A stretch of DNA of 64,000 bases, taken from assembly GCF_000150955.2 (NCBI RefSeq), contig NC_011700.1, positions 1 to 64,000 on the forward strand, in the 5' to 3' direction. Position numbers and translations under genes: made by a program. This stretch comes from Phaeodactylum tricornutum CCAP 1055/1 (taxonomy: Eukaryota > Bacillariophyta > Bacillariophyceae > Surirellales > Neidiaceae). This document shows, one piece after another, positions 12,258-23,083 of this stretch; within the stretch, counting starts at the first letter, position 1; each line of letters starts with the position of its first letter. A model generated the notes under the pieces. That model saw nothing but the letters and a program-made list of their open reading frames with translations. It did not search any database and was not told the DNA's origin.

Positions 12258-13437
12258 AAGAGGAGCTGGGCCGAACGCACTAATGTAAAACCCCCTATTT
12301 TGCGTTTTTGAGCTCAAGCGTGAATCAAGCGTTCCTCAACATACATGTACGTTCTACGAACAAGCAATATTTTACCAGAACCGATTGATATATTGTTCTT
12401 TTATCGCTCGTCCAATGACTTTTGGACCGAAGGCCGCTACAAATTCCTTTTTCGGTGTCCCCCTTTGTTAAAAGTGATGTTTTTCAGAGGAAAAAGCGAA
12501 GGCAACATCAATAAAGGGAGGACTGAAGAAAAAGCCAATATCATAAGCCTATTTGAACCCACAGTCGTCTCCTTAGCTCAATGCGCACTCACTTGATCAA
12601 GCGAAAGTCAGTATAAGACTGGCCTCCAGCTATAGAATCCAATATTGACAACTTTGTTAGTGCGATTTTTTACGTCACTCGAAAGGCTAATGTTTACACG
12701 ACGAATTTGAAACTTATGAGAAAAAGTATGGAACCATGTCCTCTATCTTGTCGACGCTCGTCATCCCTCTCAGTCGCAAATGCTGATCTGTACTGCTGCG
12801 TATCCATGAGATGTCTGAGGCTACATCTCTTTTTTATGTTCCGCATCATTCTTTATTGACAACCTGAACATCGGAAGGCAAGTGTGACGAATATGAGAGG
12901 TGATGGCATTCTGATAATTTCAAATGCTTCCAAGACAGAGGATGCTTCGTTTCTTGTTACAAGCAAGCAATGCAGGCGAAGACCCTCTCTGAAAGTCAGA
13001 TTACAAGGCAATCGATGCTTTGTAACGGGTGATATACAAACCTTTTTTTCTTATGTAAATGATGAATGGACGTTTCTATATTTATTAGTACCGCCTAGTG
13101 CTCGTCCGTTGTGAGGTTTACCCACTGTCATCCAACCTACACTAACGTAACGGAAAGCAAATGGATAGATGGACAGGCGCTTTTGATGATTAACTGTAAA
13201 ACGTTATTTAAGCTGCATCAAATATGGATTTGCTTCCGACAATGGCATGGAAAACTAGTATTTCGTTTCGCATTTTGTCAAGCTGAGACAAAACCATTTG
13301 AAACGGAATTCTCAATTCGCTTCGCCAAAACTCGCGCGCTGAAATGCTGCTTCCCCATCCAGTTCTACGGACGCCTTGCATAAGACAATTGATTGCTCAA
13401 GATAGCTTGTATCTTCTGTCAATAATATTTGTTGGCA
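12258..13437. other. Spacer, no gene seen
   Basis: 1.2 kb of AT-rich sequence with short open frames that lack recognisable motifs or codon bias. It probably holds the 3' end of the lipid kinase transcript and the promoter of the next gene. Confidence 0.4.
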
Positions 13438-15166
13438 ATGAGGATTGGTTCTGTTTTCGCCCTGGTTTTGTATCTTCTACGAACTCAAATAGGAGCTTCT
13501 GACCTTGTTTACCTCGTCGAACCTTTGCTAAAATGGCAACGAACCCTTCCGGGCGGAGGTTCGATCAACGGTGCCTACATAGCGCCAAACAGGAACAACT
13601 TGTTTGTAATATCTAGTGTGTGTACGGTGCAAGCTTTGGATCCAAGAACGGGTGAGAGTGTCTGGACATACCAACCAGGCAATCCATCTACATGTTCAGG
13701 CGGAGTGACTTTCAGCGATGGCGTAGGTACACCTTACCTGACCTTCATAGAAAGCACAATAAATTTGGGGCCGACACCATTTTCAACGTAAGCACTGCTC
13801 AATGATAAATCTTTCGTCTCTGCTGCGCTTTTTCTTACCTCAACGCAAAACCATTTCGATTTTTTATCAGCCAAGTAGTCATTCTGGATCTTAACTCAGG
13901 CGTTCTATTGGCTAAATCAGCATTTCTGAGCGGGCAGGGGGCTGGAGAGCCACAAACTACAGAAGACGGACGGTACATTGTGGCAACATCGAACACGGCC
14001 AATATCGGGACTTTTGTCGTTATCGACACAAACGCTGTTGAAAACGGCATCGCTCCGATAGTTTTTGAAGAAAGCAATCCCAGCGGTCCTTTTTCGCCAG
14101 TCGGATTCTACCATAGGCCTACAACACCCATTTTTTTTGGTGGGAACACAAACGATGTTTTTGTTTGGGCCTTCGATCTGACTCAAATGCAGTTGGTAGG
14201 AACTGAGGCTATTGAAAACGGTCAGATTTTTTCTTTTCAATTTCCATCCAATTACGCAAACAACGGTGGCGGCCTTTCGGTAAAGACACTTGGGCCAAAA
14301 ACTTCGTGGAAAGCGTCTACACGCCCTCTTTTATCGAACGGTGGCAAGAGCAGTAAGTACCGAATCAATACTATCAAGATGCAAGGATTTCGATACTAAA
14401 AATTTTCCCGACCACTTTTTTAGTGCACTGGGCAAACAGCGACGGCCGTTATCGCGTGTGGATCAATCGCACCGTTGATGATTCTCCAACCACAGTGCTG
14501 TCACTGCCAAGAGGAATACCTACATCTGTGTCTGCACACGCAGCTCCCGTACTTGGTCAAGATGAAACAAACCCATTCGTGTACCTCCTCGGCCCCAATC
14601 CCAGTGTTTTTCGATCAAACACAAACTTAACCACTTCAGTTGGTCTTGGCGTAGACTCCTTATTCACAGGACAAATTTTACTCTCTCCAAAAGAGGAATA
14701 TATGTACATCGCAACTGAAGGTCGCCCGGAAACGTCGAGGGGCATTTTGTATCAAATCAAGAACGAAGAAAATAGTCTTACCGTCGACTGGTTGTTTCGT
14801 GCGGAGTCACCAATGTCCGGCGATCTTGCTCGTAGTACCGATGGTACAACAATCTTCTTCGGACAACGCGACGGGACTGTTTCGGCGCTTGAAGTCGCTG
14901 AAGCGGAGGAGGAGTTGCCGTCCTCAACTCCAGCAAGTGCTCCTGTTTTCGCCCCTGCAGTTTGTCGAGAAATTGGTGCAATTTGCGGTTCCACTACAAC
15001 TGAGCGGCCGTGCTGTTTCCCATGGCTATGTGACGCGGGAGTGTGTCGTGTACCGTCAAGTCGCACTGATCCGAAGACCGCATTGAAATCTGACCTCACG
15101 ACGGCTGGTAGCATCGGTATCCTCCGACCTCGAGGTACCATCAGGCGTGATCCTCTTCGAAATTAA
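13438..15166 (+). CDS. Secreted beta-propeller-like protein with six-Cys tail
   Basis: Three exons: 13438-13787, 13871-14352 and 14424-15166. Introns begin GTAAGC and GTAAGT and end CAG and TAG. All joins keep frame, for 524 residues. The first ATG is at 13438, and the N-terminus (SVFALVLYLLRTQIGAS) is a signal peptide. The body has PQQ/quinoprotein-like blades (VQALDPRTGESVWTYQ; VVILDLNSGVLLAKS; YMYIATEGR), suggesting an eight- or seven-bladed propeller. A Ser/Pro linker leads to a cysteine module at nt 14963-15046 with pattern C-x6-C-x8-CC-x4-C-x4-C (contains PCCFPWLCD), then a basic tail. The Cys module recurs in the gene at 17385. Probably extracellular; ligand unknown. Confidence 0.75.
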
Positions 15167-15330
15167 CTTTGCCGGAGCGCATGATCAAAGTGAATCACCT
15201 GAAGTTTATCTAATCATAGTCAGTAATCATTCTTAATGCACGTTATAGCCTTTACTTTTCATATAAATGCAAGACGCAGGCTTGATCACTCGGAGTAAAA
15301 CTAATTGCTAAAATAGACCATTTCTTTTAG

Positions 15331-16869
15331 CTACTGACTTAAAGCGTATAAAATTTGTTCAATAACATAATTGCTGGATGTTCCCGCCTTTAGGTATTTC
15401 ACATTCAAGTAGCCTTGATTGCTGTATAGTTCTTCGTCTCGTTTTTGCCCGTTTATTTGATAAAACAGTATCACTGTCGAGTCGCGAGCGCAAAACAAAG
15501 AGGATGCGGATCCCCCGCCATTGTTTGACAGGTACACGTGAGCTTGCGAAGCTTCCAATATTTGATCTTTCAAGGAAAGGCTAGCCATGTTTACAACGTG
15601 TACCGACGAGCGTCCGAAGGCATGTTGAATTGCGGGAATCATAGTGTCGAAAGACTCAATCCCGACGTGAGAATTACCGAAGGGTAAAGCAACCAGAATC
15701 CGTCCAGGTATTGCAGACTGCCGACTATATTGATTTCCAAGTTCAGGGCCAAATAAATTTGAAAAAACCCAGGCTCTCATGCAATATATACGCGATACCC
15801 GTTGGGCACCGCACGGACCAGTGCAACCGAAGTATGCCAGGTCACCGGTGCCGACAAGCACTACGGGAAGCTGGACAAAAATTCGAGGGTTCTCGTGATG
15901 GCTTTGCCGAAACAAATGCTTCATACTAAGGATGTCATCATTCTGTTCCTGAACGGGTTGAACACCCATTAAAGGAGCAACTCGTTTGTACATCTCGACA
16001 CATTCTTTCCACCGAGAATGGTGATTACAGCGGTAGAAGAAGTCGTGCTCTTCGTTTGGAAAGGTGACAGGTATGTGCTGATAATTGGTAGACAGCGACG
16101 GGTTTCCGACCTCATCGGATGCGTACCCAAATATATCCAGCAATGAGAACAATGACAATAGATCATCAAACACGAAATGGCCAAAATTAAATACATAGCT
16201 CAGTTTGTACAAAAGAAAGACGGGCATCTTTTGATTTCGCAAAGCCGCCACACTTACAACATTGCTGTGATCTATTTCTGATGAATTTGAGTCGAATAGA
16301 TGTAGCTTTGGGGTAAACGATGCGTTCCTACTCTCTGCAAAAACAAATTCGTGCCGTCGTTTTGGCTTGTTGTATAGACTGCGCGGCACATAGCCCTTAC
16401 TGGTCGTGATTTGTTTTAGAAGCGCAGTGGTGTTCTCTCCCACGAGGCGCGATTGCAATGGCGAAGCGTAGTAGTGAAAGGTGCAGTCGAACGGTCGAAA
16501 ATACAAGTTGCGAAACTGGCATGATCTTCCCACATAGTCAGGAATGCCAAACCGAGTTGGGTCTGGATGATCGGTAATACTGTGGTGCACACAGCGATGT
16601 GATGTATAGCGAGACTTGGAGCTGAAGTGCCGGGTCGCCAGTGGGCCTTCACCATGGTGAGTACTGTTCCTTAAAACAAGCTCATTCCACAAGTTGACTG
16701 TAGGCGTCCTAGCATGAACCGTCCGGTTCGCGACGGTTGGTACAGAGAATATCCGAAATGGAGACGACGAAGGCAGCCCGATGCGTGACACCGATGCTAC
16801 GAGGGAAATAGCTACGCTGGTCGCCGCCAAGAAGGCGACTAATCGAATGCGACGACGACTTAAATGCAT
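15331..16869 (-). CDS. Type II membrane glycosyltransferase, GT61 (DUF563)-like
   Basis: Single exon, 512 residues, starting at ATG 16869. After a basic stub comes one membrane anchor (VAFLAATSVAISLVASV), as in Golgi type II glycosyltransferases. The lumenal part has the GT61/DUF563 signs. FGHFVFDDLLS stands in the place of the usual FxHwhfd-type block. A later segment has GIESFDTM and DQILEASQAHVYLSNNGGG, where the family normally has hGaxlxn. Lumenal Cys residues are several. Expected to transfer a sugar such as xylose or arabinose onto glycoproteins or wall polysaccharide; donor and acceptor are unknown. It converges on the propeller gene and shares a divergent promoter region with the secreted protein at 17385. 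Confidence 0.65.
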   Translation of the reverse strand: MHLSRRRIRLVAFLAATSVAISLVASVSRIGLPSSSPFRIFSVPTVANRTVHARTPTVNLWNELVLRNSTHHGEGPLATRHFSSKSRYTSHRCVHHSITDHPDPTRFGIPDYVGRSCQFRNLYFRPFDCTFHYYASPLQSRLVGENTTALLKQITTSKGYVPRSLYNKPKRRHEFVFAESRNASFTPKLHLFDSNSSEIDHSNVVSVAALRNQKMPVFLLYKLSYVFNFGHFVFDDLLSLFSLLDIFGYASDEVGNPSLSTNYQHIPVTFPNEEHDFFYRCNHHSRWKECVEMYKRVAPLMGVQPVQEQNDDILSMKHLFRQSHHENPRIFVQLPVVLVGTGDLAYFGCTGPCGAQRVSRIYCMRAWVFSNLFGPELGNQYSRQSAIPGRILVALPFGNSHVGIESFDTMIPAIQHAFGRSSVHVVNMASLSLKDQILEASQAHVYLSNNGGGSASSLFCARDSTVILFYQINGQKRDEELYSNQGYLNVKYLKAGTSSNYVIEQILYALSQ

Positions 16870-17384
16870 TCCTTGCTTAGTGGAGGACTAAGCTTGTGTT
16901 TACACTCAATTGCCGATTGCTCGGAGACATTCTTTCGTTATTGGAAGAGGCATGGTGAGCAGTCATTCATGTTTGATTGCCCTGTCAAAATCGTACCGCT
17001 ATTTTATGCGTGTTGGCAGCTTCTACAAACTGTGTCGGTTGGGAAAGATTTAAAACTTCAAAATACAACTTACATATGGTATTCAACCTTTGAACTTTGA
17101 TTTTTTGACCTATACTTCTATGGTTGAAGGTGGGAACCTTCCGAGGTTCTCAAAATTTTTTACATACATCGCTATCCTTAAGTTTATATATGTGTGATAA
17201 ATGTGTATTGTACCAAATTTTGTAAGTGGTCACAAACCGGGAATAATCCCAGGATTGACAGTGAGTGTTCCAATCGCAGGCTAACTGTAAAGCTGCACGA
17301 GTTTGGAAATGAACGCTTCCAAAAAGTATACAAATCACACCTTGATAAAGCTGAACACCAATCACTTGATTGCGTTTCGGCAAA

Positions 17385-17894
17385 ATGGCGTTTGGTTCTG
17401 TCCTCAACTCAGCCCTCGTTTTAGTGCTGGCAGTGGCTGTCCTGGCCCAAATCGCTCTTGCTCAAGATGTCGAAGGTCTGCCAAGTGCCACACCCAGCCA
17501 ATCGCCTGCTTCCGCAATAACGGTGAGCGCCTTGCCGAGTACGGCGCCAACCATAGAACGCAGTGCAGCTCCTACTTCAATGCCTTCCTCTAGTCCTTTC
17601 GGCTCGCCGGCTGTCTGTAGCCGCGCAGGTGAGACTTGCAGTGGCGCGGGCGCCCTCCCCTGCTGCTTTCCCGCGTTGTGCGACCGCGCGAGCAGTGTTT
17701 GCGTGAAGACAACGGCCGCGGATTCGGCGGCCTTTAAAGATGGACTACGTAGGGACCTTCTGTGTGGACGCTCCGTTTCCCCTTCTGACTGTTCGCCTTT
17801 CGATCGTGTGCGTGGCGGAATTGTCACCCCCTCCACTCTCCGAGGCGGTCGAGGAGACGGTCGACGAGTACTTTTGAAAGGTTCATCGGAGTAA
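17385..17894 (+). CDS. Small secreted protein with knottin-like six-Cys module
   Basis: 169 residues. The open frame begins at TTG 17370 but the first ATG is at 17385. A strong signal peptide (LVLVLAVAVLAQIALA) precedes a Ser/Thr/Pro-rich linker suited to O-glycosylation. It is followed by a cysteine module at nt 17616-17702 with spacing C-x6-C-x7-CC-x4-C-x6-C (contains PCCFPALCD). This is the inhibitor-cystine-knot spacing and is nearly the same as the tail module of the gene ending at 15166. The remainder is Arg-rich with two more Cys and RxL-type sites (RRDL). Secreted or wall-bound; role unknown. Confidence 0.7.
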   Translation: MAFGSVLNSALVLVLAVAVLAQIALAQDVEGLPSATPSQSPASAITVSALPSTAPTIERSAAPTSMPSSSPFGSPAVCSRAGETCSGAGALPCCFPALCDRASSVCVKTTAADSAAFKDGLRRDLLCGRSVSPSDCSPFDRVRGGIVTPSTLRGGRGDGRRVLLKGSSE

Positions 17895-18533
17895 AAAAGG
17901 ACCTGGAGAATGCTTCACCGATACTGAGTCTGTGTACCAAACTCAATCCACTGAACGAATCGAGAGTCGACTTGAGCATATACCGACAATGCATCCATTA
18001 CGCTTAAAATTATGTTCCTTTGTAGTCTTCAGTGCTTTCTAGCGAGGCCGAACTATGGTGTTATTATGTGAAAAGAATCTGGGAAGCAACGAAGTTAGAA
18101 GCTGACCTCTAAAAGTGTTGGTTTTCTGGTGGAAACGATTTTTCTTACATCAGGGAGAGGTGCACGCTTGCTGACTGACTGACTGTGGGAACGACAACTC
18201 ATGCTTTACTGTTAGTGCCATTAAATCGGACAACAAAATGTCACGTTGAATGTCACATCGTTGGTCCGGATGCGTGTTCCGTGTCCGTGTCGGTGGACGT
18301 CTGTCCGCCTACCGTTTTGGCGAACTAGACCCTGTGAGATACCCGGAAGCCACAGCAGACACGGCAGCACCACACACTGCGGTGCTCCAGGGACAGCTCT
18401 CGAGGCGCGGGACGATGACAATGACCGCGAGCAAAGCTAGCCAACTAACGCTGCCAAACTACCCAAGGCCTTACATTAGTAACTTGACAACCTTTAGGAT
18501 TCGTTTTCATCTGCAACACTCCATCGAATCAAT
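17895..18533. other. Spacer upstream of UAP56
   Basis: No gene recognised. Contains GACTGACTGTGGG near 18175, a version of the recurrent spacer word, about 350 bases before the helicase ATG. Confidence 0.4.
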
Positions 18534-20148
18534 ATGGCGGACAATGATGACGATCTCGTTGACTACGATGAAGAAGAGGTTCGTAGAGAATGCGTGTACG
18601 AGTTAGTACGCATGCGTTGATCGGATGTGTTTCGAAACCTGCGCCGATCCTCGTTGTTCTCACGATTGGCTTTTTGCCTTTCGTATACTCACACATGCAT
18701 ACATACAAACAAACACACACTGACTTACTCATCCTATGTTCGTTGGCATCCAGGTCGTACCCGAAGTCGCCAAAGATGCCGCTGCAGTGGGAGGCGACGG
18801 CAAAGAAAGTAAAAAGGGTCACTACGTAGGAATTCACGCCTCCGGCTTTAAGGATTTCCTACTCAAACCCGAATTGCTTCGCGCCATTGTGGACGCTGGT
18901 TTCGAGCATCCCTCGGAAGTGCAGCACGAGAGTATTCCCCAAGCTGTACTAGGCGGAGATATTGTTTGTCAGGCAAAGTCGGGAATGGGAAAGACGGCAG
19001 GTACGTGAAGGAGCGTTAGGTGTGACTGTGAATACCATTGGATTTGGCTGGCGATTCCTCCCATCCGTCCGCCTTAAACGTACGAAATATCACGACAACA
19101 AGCCAAAAGCTAGAACTTTCGTCGCTCACCTCAATCGTTCCGGCTTTCATCAGTCTTTGTGCTCGCAACTCTGCATCAGTTGAATCCGTCCGCCGAATCG
19201 GAAGACGTCCAAGTCCTTGTGCTCTGTCACACGCGTGAACTCGCATTCCAGATCGCCCACGAGTACGAACGCTTTTCAAAGTACCTCCCATCCATCAAGA
19301 CTGCTGTTTTCTACGGTGGCGTCAATGTGACTCAGAATCGCGACATTCTGAAAAAGGAACATCCGCACATTGTCGTTGGAACTCCGGGGCGTATTCTCAA
19401 ATTGGCTCGTGACAAGGATCTGAAGCTTTCTTCTCTCAAGCATTTTGTACTCGACGAATGCGACCGCGTTCTCGAGTCACTAGATATGCGCCGGGACGTC
19501 CAAGAGATCTTCCGCATGACGCCACACGAAAAACAGGTCTTGTTGTTCAGCGCTACCTTGTCCAAGGAAATCCGTCCGGTTTGCAAAAAGTTTTGCCAGG
19601 ACCCGATGGAGATCTACGTTGATGACGAAACCAAACTGACCCTGCACGGATTGCAGCTTTATTACGCAAAACTGGCCGAGGCAGAAAAGAACAAGAAACT
19701 CAACGATCTGTTGGATGCCTTGGAGTTTAACCAGGTTGTCATCTTCGTCTCCAAAGTCGCCCGTGCGAAAGAGTTGAATCGTCTCTTAACGGAATGCAAC
19801 TTTCCTTCCATCTGCATCCACGCCGGTATGCGGCAAGAGGAACGCATCAGCAAATATAAATCCTTTAAAGATTTCAACGCCCGTATTCTTGTCGCGACTG
19901 ATCTGTTTGGTCGGGGTATTGATATTGAACGCGTCAACGTGGTCATCAATTACGACTTTCCGGATGATTCCGATCAGTTCTTACACCGTGTGGGCCGCGC
20001 GGGACGTTTTGGTACCAAAGGGATTGCCATTTCCTTCATTAGCTCCGAAGCGGATCAAACCATCCTTTCGCAGATTCAGTCGCGGTTTGAAGTTAACATT
20101 CCCACGTTGCCGGATGAAATTGATATGAGTACTTACATGAGCACCTAA
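18534..20148 (+). CDS. UAP56: DECD-box RNA helicase UAP56/Sub2
   Basis: Three exons: 18534-18578, 18754-19000 and 19154-20148. Joins at phases 0 and 1 give 428 residues, the usual length of UAP56/DDX39B. Exon 1 encodes the acidic start [15 protein letters not shown]. Motifs in order: Q-motif region ([15 protein letters not shown]); motif [10 protein letters not shown]; Ia HTRELAFQI; Ib GTPGRIL; motif II DECD near residue 198, the mark of this subfamily; III SAT; IV-V ([17 protein letters not shown]); [12 protein letters not shown]. It is an ATP-dependent helicase of spliceosome assembly and of the TREX mRNA-export complex in the nucleus. The first intron holds a CA/AT-rich short repeat. The second intron has donor GTACGT. 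Very confident. Confidence 0.96.
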
Positions 20149-20548
20149 AGCTCCGCATTGGGCATTGCAGGAGAAAAAATTGGAAGTTTCGATTGAAAAA
20201 GACTGCCTAACTGTAAGATTGCTTTTGCGGAGGGATTATAGGATAAGTGTTTTTGTGGTCAGGACAGGCAACTAGCGTTTTGGAACAAACCGAGATTTTT
20301 TTTTGGTTACAGAAAAGTTAAATTAGAGGTCTGCTTTGATGTGTTTGGGGAAACACAAAGGTTTAAAATATGTTGATCTGGCTTTTGATCGTAAGAAGGC
20401 CTCGAAGCTCGATAGAAACGTTTTCTTCTGGCTCTGTCCAGTTTTGATTTTCACTGTCAAACAGGCGACGCACCAACTCGTTTATTCGTTTTCACAAAAG
20501 TACGGTATTTTTTATCAAGATGGCATTTTTGATTTACCTCGACAGGAT

Positions 20549-22981
20549 TTAAAGCCTACGTTTGATTTGTTCCAAAGCATGCGCAAGCATTTCAGCCGTC
20601 GGCCTTTTACTTGGCAACGGACTCAAGCAAGACCCAACTATCCTGCTGAATACTTGCATGTCCTCGTTGGCAACTGGTCCGGCCCAGCGATCAGGTGTTA
20701 ATGCATGTTGCGGCAAAACGCAATCGTAGTAAACATCACGAGAGAGCCTAGTTTCGGCATTCGGGGTCAATTGCAACGTTCCGGTTAGAACTTCTGCAAG
20801 CACGATGCCGAAGGAAAAAATGTCACTCGCGACAGTATACGGACACGATCCTCGTTCGTAGCGCACACAACGGTAGCCTCGTGACCCAAATACTACATCA
20901 CCCGAGGCAAAAACAGATCGGTCAGTTGCAACAATTCGACTAAGGCCAGCATCCGATAACTGTGCCCTGTGGTCTTTCGAAATCCAGACGTTGCGGGGTT
21001 GAATATCACCGTGAAACAGAGATTTGCGTCCATGCCTACCTATGCTGGAATGTAAATAGTGGACGCCTTCAGCAAGTGATTGCAGAATTTGCAGTCTCGC
21101 TGGCCATGACAAGTCTCGTCGACTACTCTCGTCGTTTATCAAATCGTAGAGCATTACCCGGTCTCTAACATCGCAAAGAAAAGCGTACGACGAATTGCTC
21201 GGATGAGCCACTGCATAGGCTAATGTCGAAAGAAGCGAAGGATGCTGCAGTCGCGGTAATTCTTGTAAAATGTTCTCTCTTACCGCCTGCATTGGGCTAT
21301 TTGTCTCTAACTCGACACACCTTATCAAAAAACACGTCGACTTTTCTGACAGCGACTCGTCCGTGCCTATATAGGCCTTACCAAACGATCCGTGCCCTAG
21401 CAGAGCCTGAGGGCGGTGAATGAGCCAATGTATGTAATCGTATGGTACTGCTGCAAATTCATTTACGAAGTTGTCGTTGGGCTCGCGACATAGACTTGCC
21501 AGTATTCCACGTCCTTGCCGCATTCCTTCATCATGATTGGTAACGTTGTCTTTCAATGTCGGTGTGTCCGGTGTATAGTTATCAACAAAAAGCTCCCTCG
21601 TTAGCGAATTCTGGTCTGAAAAGGTCGACAACGGTTCAGAATTGGGACGCGAGGATCGCGCGGGCGTGAACACACCGCTTTCTCGATGTTTCAGTAGCAT
21701 GTCAAGAATGCGAGAACGAGCCAACGAAATCCCTTCATTGCCTTGTAAAAGCAGGGATACCAGGGTCGGAATCTCGTCTAAATGCTCCACAAACGCGCCG
21801 ACGCCTTCATCACCGATGCTATTGTAGGAAAGATCCAACGTATGCAAATGCGCTGACTTCTCTACCGCAAACTTTGTCTCGCCACCAGCATCAACATCTT
21901 CTTCTAGGCCTTCTTCTCGATACACTTTCTCTTTCAAACCTACATCCAAGGAAATGTGTACGTCTCTGTCCAAGAGTCCCTTGGCGATGGCGACACAGCC
22001 AGCATCTTCGATTTGATTGTAAGCTAGATTCAATGTTCGAAGTCCACACGAGCCGATCGCAGATGCTAAATACTGTGCGCCCGTGGCACTGATACGGTTG
22101 TGACTAAGGTCCAGCGTTTGCAGCGTAGAATGAGAGAGTGACTTGGCCATCGTTTCCATAGCAGTATCACCGATGTCGTTCATCGCTATGTCAAGGGTTT
22201 CAAGTTGCAGCAAACATGACAGATGCCTAGCCAGCTCGAGGCAACCGTCGTCAGCTATTTGATTATGACTTAGCAGCAGAGTTCGCAGTGATTTTAATGA
22301 GGACAATCTTCGGGATGCCAGTTTCCAGAGGCCATCATGTCCGAGTCCATTGTGCGACAAGTCCAACCATTTCAGCGTTGCCGGCAAAACTCCGCCAAGC
22401 GCGTGTGCACCAAAGTGACCCATACTGGTGTGCGACAGATTCAATGATTCTAGCGCGATGCCTTCGTCGATTGACGCGGCTGCTTCGATACCTTCTGACA
22501 ACGCCTTGACACCACGGGGTCCCAACTTGTTATGGGACAGGTCGAGCGAAATAAGTGTCTTCCAACTAGTGCGTTCCACCAGATTTCGACACGAATTCAC
22601 GTTCAGACCTGCCTCGCGCATCGTCAGCGTATTTAAGAAAACAAGCGAGGGCCATGCGTCCCATAAATCGGCTTCGATGGCACCGAGTTCCGATCCAAGC
22701 GTGCTGAAAGTCTCGATCTGCGGGTTTTGATGCAACACACGCACTATTGATGCCATAGCCTGTTCCGAGAGAAATTTTAAAGTAACACATCTCAGAGAAG
22801 GATCGCTCTTTTTAAGGCGATCCAATAAGAAATCTATGTCGGTTGAGGATGTGCTCCTTCTCGTCTCCATCGCAAAGTACAAAGAACGCCAGGGGAGATC
22901 AAGGCGATGATCGCTGGGTTGTTCAAAGTTGGTAACGTAATAGTCAAGCACATCATTTGCAGACAAATACATGACCTCCAT
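20549..22981 (-). CDS. Leucine-rich repeat protein kinase-like fusion, no membrane anchor
   Basis: The open frame runs from 23083, but that start is GTG. The first ATG is at 22981 and a stop lies just upstream, so either translation starts at 22981 or a 5' exon is missing. The N-terminal half has about eight ribonuclease-inhibitor-type LRRs (LDLSHNxIxxxGAxxLA). The C-terminal half is a protein-kinase fold: glycine loop GHGSFGKAYIG, then FHGDIQPRNVWIS, where HRD is HGD and the Asn is kept, SDAGLSR in place of DFG, and later SDIFSFGIVLAEVLTG. The usual lysine of VAIK is not evident (CFLIRCVELE). The enzyme may be weak or a pseudokinase; HGD loops do occur in active plant kinases. No signal peptide or transmembrane segment separates the halves, unlike plant LRR receptor kinases. 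Cytosolic signalling or scaffolding is inferred. Confidence 0.8.
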   Translation of the reverse strand: MEVMYLSANDVLDYYVTNFEQPSDHRLDLPWRSLYFAMETRRSTSSTDIDFLLDRLKKSDPSLRCVTLKFLSEQAMASIVRVLHQNPQIETFSTLGSELGAIEADLWDAWPSLVFLNTLTMREAGLNVNSCRNLVERTSWKTLISLDLSHNKLGPRGVKALSEGIEAAASIDEGIALESLNLSHTSMGHFGAHALGGVLPATLKWLDLSHNGLGHDGLWKLASRRLSSLKSLRTLLLSHNQIADDGCLELARHLSCLLQLETLDIAMNDIGDTAMETMAKSLSHSTLQTLDLSHNRISATGAQYLASAIGSCGLRTLNLAYNQIEDAGCVAIAKGLLDRDVHISLDVGLKEKVYREEGLEEDVDAGGETKFAVEKSAHLHTLDLSYNSIGDEGVGAFVEHLDEIPTLVSLLLQGNEGISLARSRILDMLLKHRESGVFTPARSSRPNSEPLSTFSDQNSLTRELFVDNYTPDTPTLKDNVTNHDEGMRQGRGILASLCREPNDNFVNEFAAVPYDYIHWLIHRPQALLGHGSFGKAYIGTDESLSEKSTCFLIRCVELETNSPMQAVRENILQELPRLQHPSLLSTLAYAVAHPSNSSYAFLCDVRDRVMLYDLINDESSRRDLSWPARLQILQSLAEGVHYLHSSIGRHGRKSLFHGDIQPRNVWISKDHRAQLSDAGLSRIVATDRSVFASGDVVFGSRGYRCVRYERGSCPYTVASDIFSFGIVLAEVLTGTLQLTPNAETRLSRDVYYDCVLPQHALTPDRWAGPVANEDMQVFSRIVGSCLSPLPSKRPTAEMLAHALEQIKRRL

Positions 22982-23083
22982 ACAGAATGGACCGGTTGTG
23001 AATCGAAAGCTCACTTGATGAATTCTAGATTCTAAGATACTGAAGCAACCTATGCATTTTTTTTCAAATTCATCCTTGCTCAC

